This document shows positions 63,398 to 64,000 of a DNA stretch of 64,000 bases, piece after piece. The notes beneath the pieces are model-generated. The model did no database searches, had not been told where the DNA came from, and worked only from the letters and a program-made list of their open reading frames with translations. Source of the stretch: Rhodobacter sp. NTK016B (GTDB lineage: Bacteria > Pseudomonadota > Alphaproteobacteria > Rhodobacterales > Rhodobacteraceae). How positions within the stretch are numbered: position 1 is the stretch's first letter; the number at the start of each line of letters is the position of its first letter. Location of the stretch: NCBI RefSeq assembly GCF_017303295.1, contig NZ_JAFKOK010000004.1:124001-188000 (forward strand), in the 5' to 3' direction. Made by a program: the position numbers and the translations under genes.

Positions 63398-64000
63398 TTA
63401 TTCAGCCGACCACATCAGGACGGGGGCGAGACCGTCCATCAATTCCAGATTCGGGTTGGTGACCCAGCCCGTGATCTGGTCGTTATGGGCGTCGATGAAG
63501 TCGTTGAACATCGGGCAGATCAGACCGCCCTCGTCACGCACCATCATGCCCATTTCGCTGTAGATCGCCTTGCGGCGCGTCTGATCCAGCTCGCCGCGGG
63601 CTTCCAGCAGCAGCTCGTCGAAATGGTCGTTGAAGAAGCGCGTGTCGTTCCAGTCGGCGGTCGACAGATAGGCCGTCGAATACATCTGGTCCTGCACCGG
63701 ACGCCCGCCCCAATACGAGGCGCAGAAGGGCTGTACGTTCCAGGTTTCCGACCAATAGCCATCGCCCGGTTCACGGATGATGTTGATGTCGATCCCGGCA
63801 GCGGAGGCGCTTTCCTTGAACAGCTGGGCTGCGTCGACCGCACCCGGGAAGGCCACGTCCGAGACGCGCAGGTCGATCGGACCCGAATGGCCCGAACGCT
63901 CGTAGTGGAAGCGCGCCTGATCGGGATCGTATTCACGCTGCGGGATCGTGTCGTCGAACAGCGGGTACGAGGCGTTGATCGGCATGTCGTTGCCCACCGA
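63398..64000 (-). CDS. Peptide-type ABC transporter substrate-binding protein (family 5), C-terminal part
   Basis: The gene is cut by the right edge of the window; the N-terminus and signal peptide are beyond it. About 200 residues are visible, running from VGNDMPINASYPLFDD through GIDINIIREPGDGYWSETWNVQPFCASYWGGRPVQDQM and ending VLMWSAE, typical of the C-terminal lobe of SBP_bac_5 proteins. First gene (as far as seen) of the second peptide-type importer in the window. Ligand not readable. Confidence 0.92.
   Translation of the reverse strand, partial: SVGNDMPINASYPLFDDTIPQREYDPDQARFHYERSGHSGPIDLRVSDVAFPGAVDAAQLFKESASAAGIDINIIREPGDGYWSETWNVQPFCASYWGGRPVQDQMYSTAYLSTADWNDTRFFNDHFDELLLEARGELDQTRRKAIYSEMGMMVRDEGGLICPMFNDFIDAHNDQITGWVTNPNLELMDGLAPVLMWSAE

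Overview
The window is a GC-rich, densely coded chromosomal segment from an alphaproteobacterium, most likely a member of the Rhodobacteraceae. Evidence: a fused MrpA/MrpB antiporter operon, B12-dependent NrdJ ribonucleotide reductase, family II Mn-dependent pyrophosphatase, a GapR (DUF2312) nucleoid protein, the pcm-tolC-PopZ-like gene order, short-form HisG with HisZ, and small palindromic elements of a type I associate with this family. All named functions come from reading protein motifs; no database search was run.

Layout. 1-3911: NMT1/THI5-type ABC importer. 4365-8072: nrdJ behind a NrdR-box-like site. 8370-14215 (minus): five-gene oligopeptide-type ABC importer, divergent from a plus-strand run (14492-21304) of an ArgE-like deacetylase, a class I amidotransferase, a FAD amine/amino-acid oxidase and three tandem M20 amidohydrolases. 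21312-26365 (minus): flagellar export genes flhA-fliR-flhB with a lytic transglycosylase and a small coiled-coil protein. 26806-27012: cold shock protein. 27221-33270: complete Mrp Na+/H+ antiporter operon (A/B fused, C-G). 33439-38332: small hypothetical, mscL, GST, pcm-like, tolC, PopZ-like. 38413-43399: Mn-pyrophosphatase, DUF2161 nuclease-like, TPR protein, tyrosine phosphatase, a YtfJ/YtfI-like pair and a small hypothetical. 43476-45581: groESL with a perfect CIRCE operator. 45739-46417: SRPBCC protein and SlyX. 46538-50470: hisS-hisZ-hisG-HAD. 50613-52406: membrane-anchored protein of unknown function. 52744-56664: four overlapping genes resembling the actinobacterial decaprenyl-phosphoryl-arabinose pathway. 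57407-57482: tRNA-Thr(UGU). 57588-59889: hypotheticals, gapR, a ThiE-like protein. 59979-64000: a second peptide-type ABC importer whose binding protein runs off the right edge.

Most interesting is the minus-strand operon 56664-52744. It encodes a HAD phosphatase fused to a UbiA prenyltransferase with the phosphoribosyl-transferase signature, then a GtrA membrane protein, a DprE1-like FAD oxidase and a DprE2-like reductase, each overlapping the next by 4 nt. GtrA-DprE1-DprE2 matches the mycobacterial order Rv3789-Rv3790-Rv3791. The fused HAD domain could supply the dephosphorylation that a separate phosphatase performs in mycobacteria. No arabinosyltransferase is visible, so the acceptor of the predicted polyprenyl-phosphoryl-pentose is unknown.

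Other points worth following are a 597-aa protein with a conserved Gly-Trp-His/Asp-Tyr-Ser-His core, a sporulation-type YtfJ/YtfI pair in a presumed non-sporulator, a dispersed palindromic element whose two copies show compensatory stem changes, and a catabolic-looking island with three M20 paralogues.
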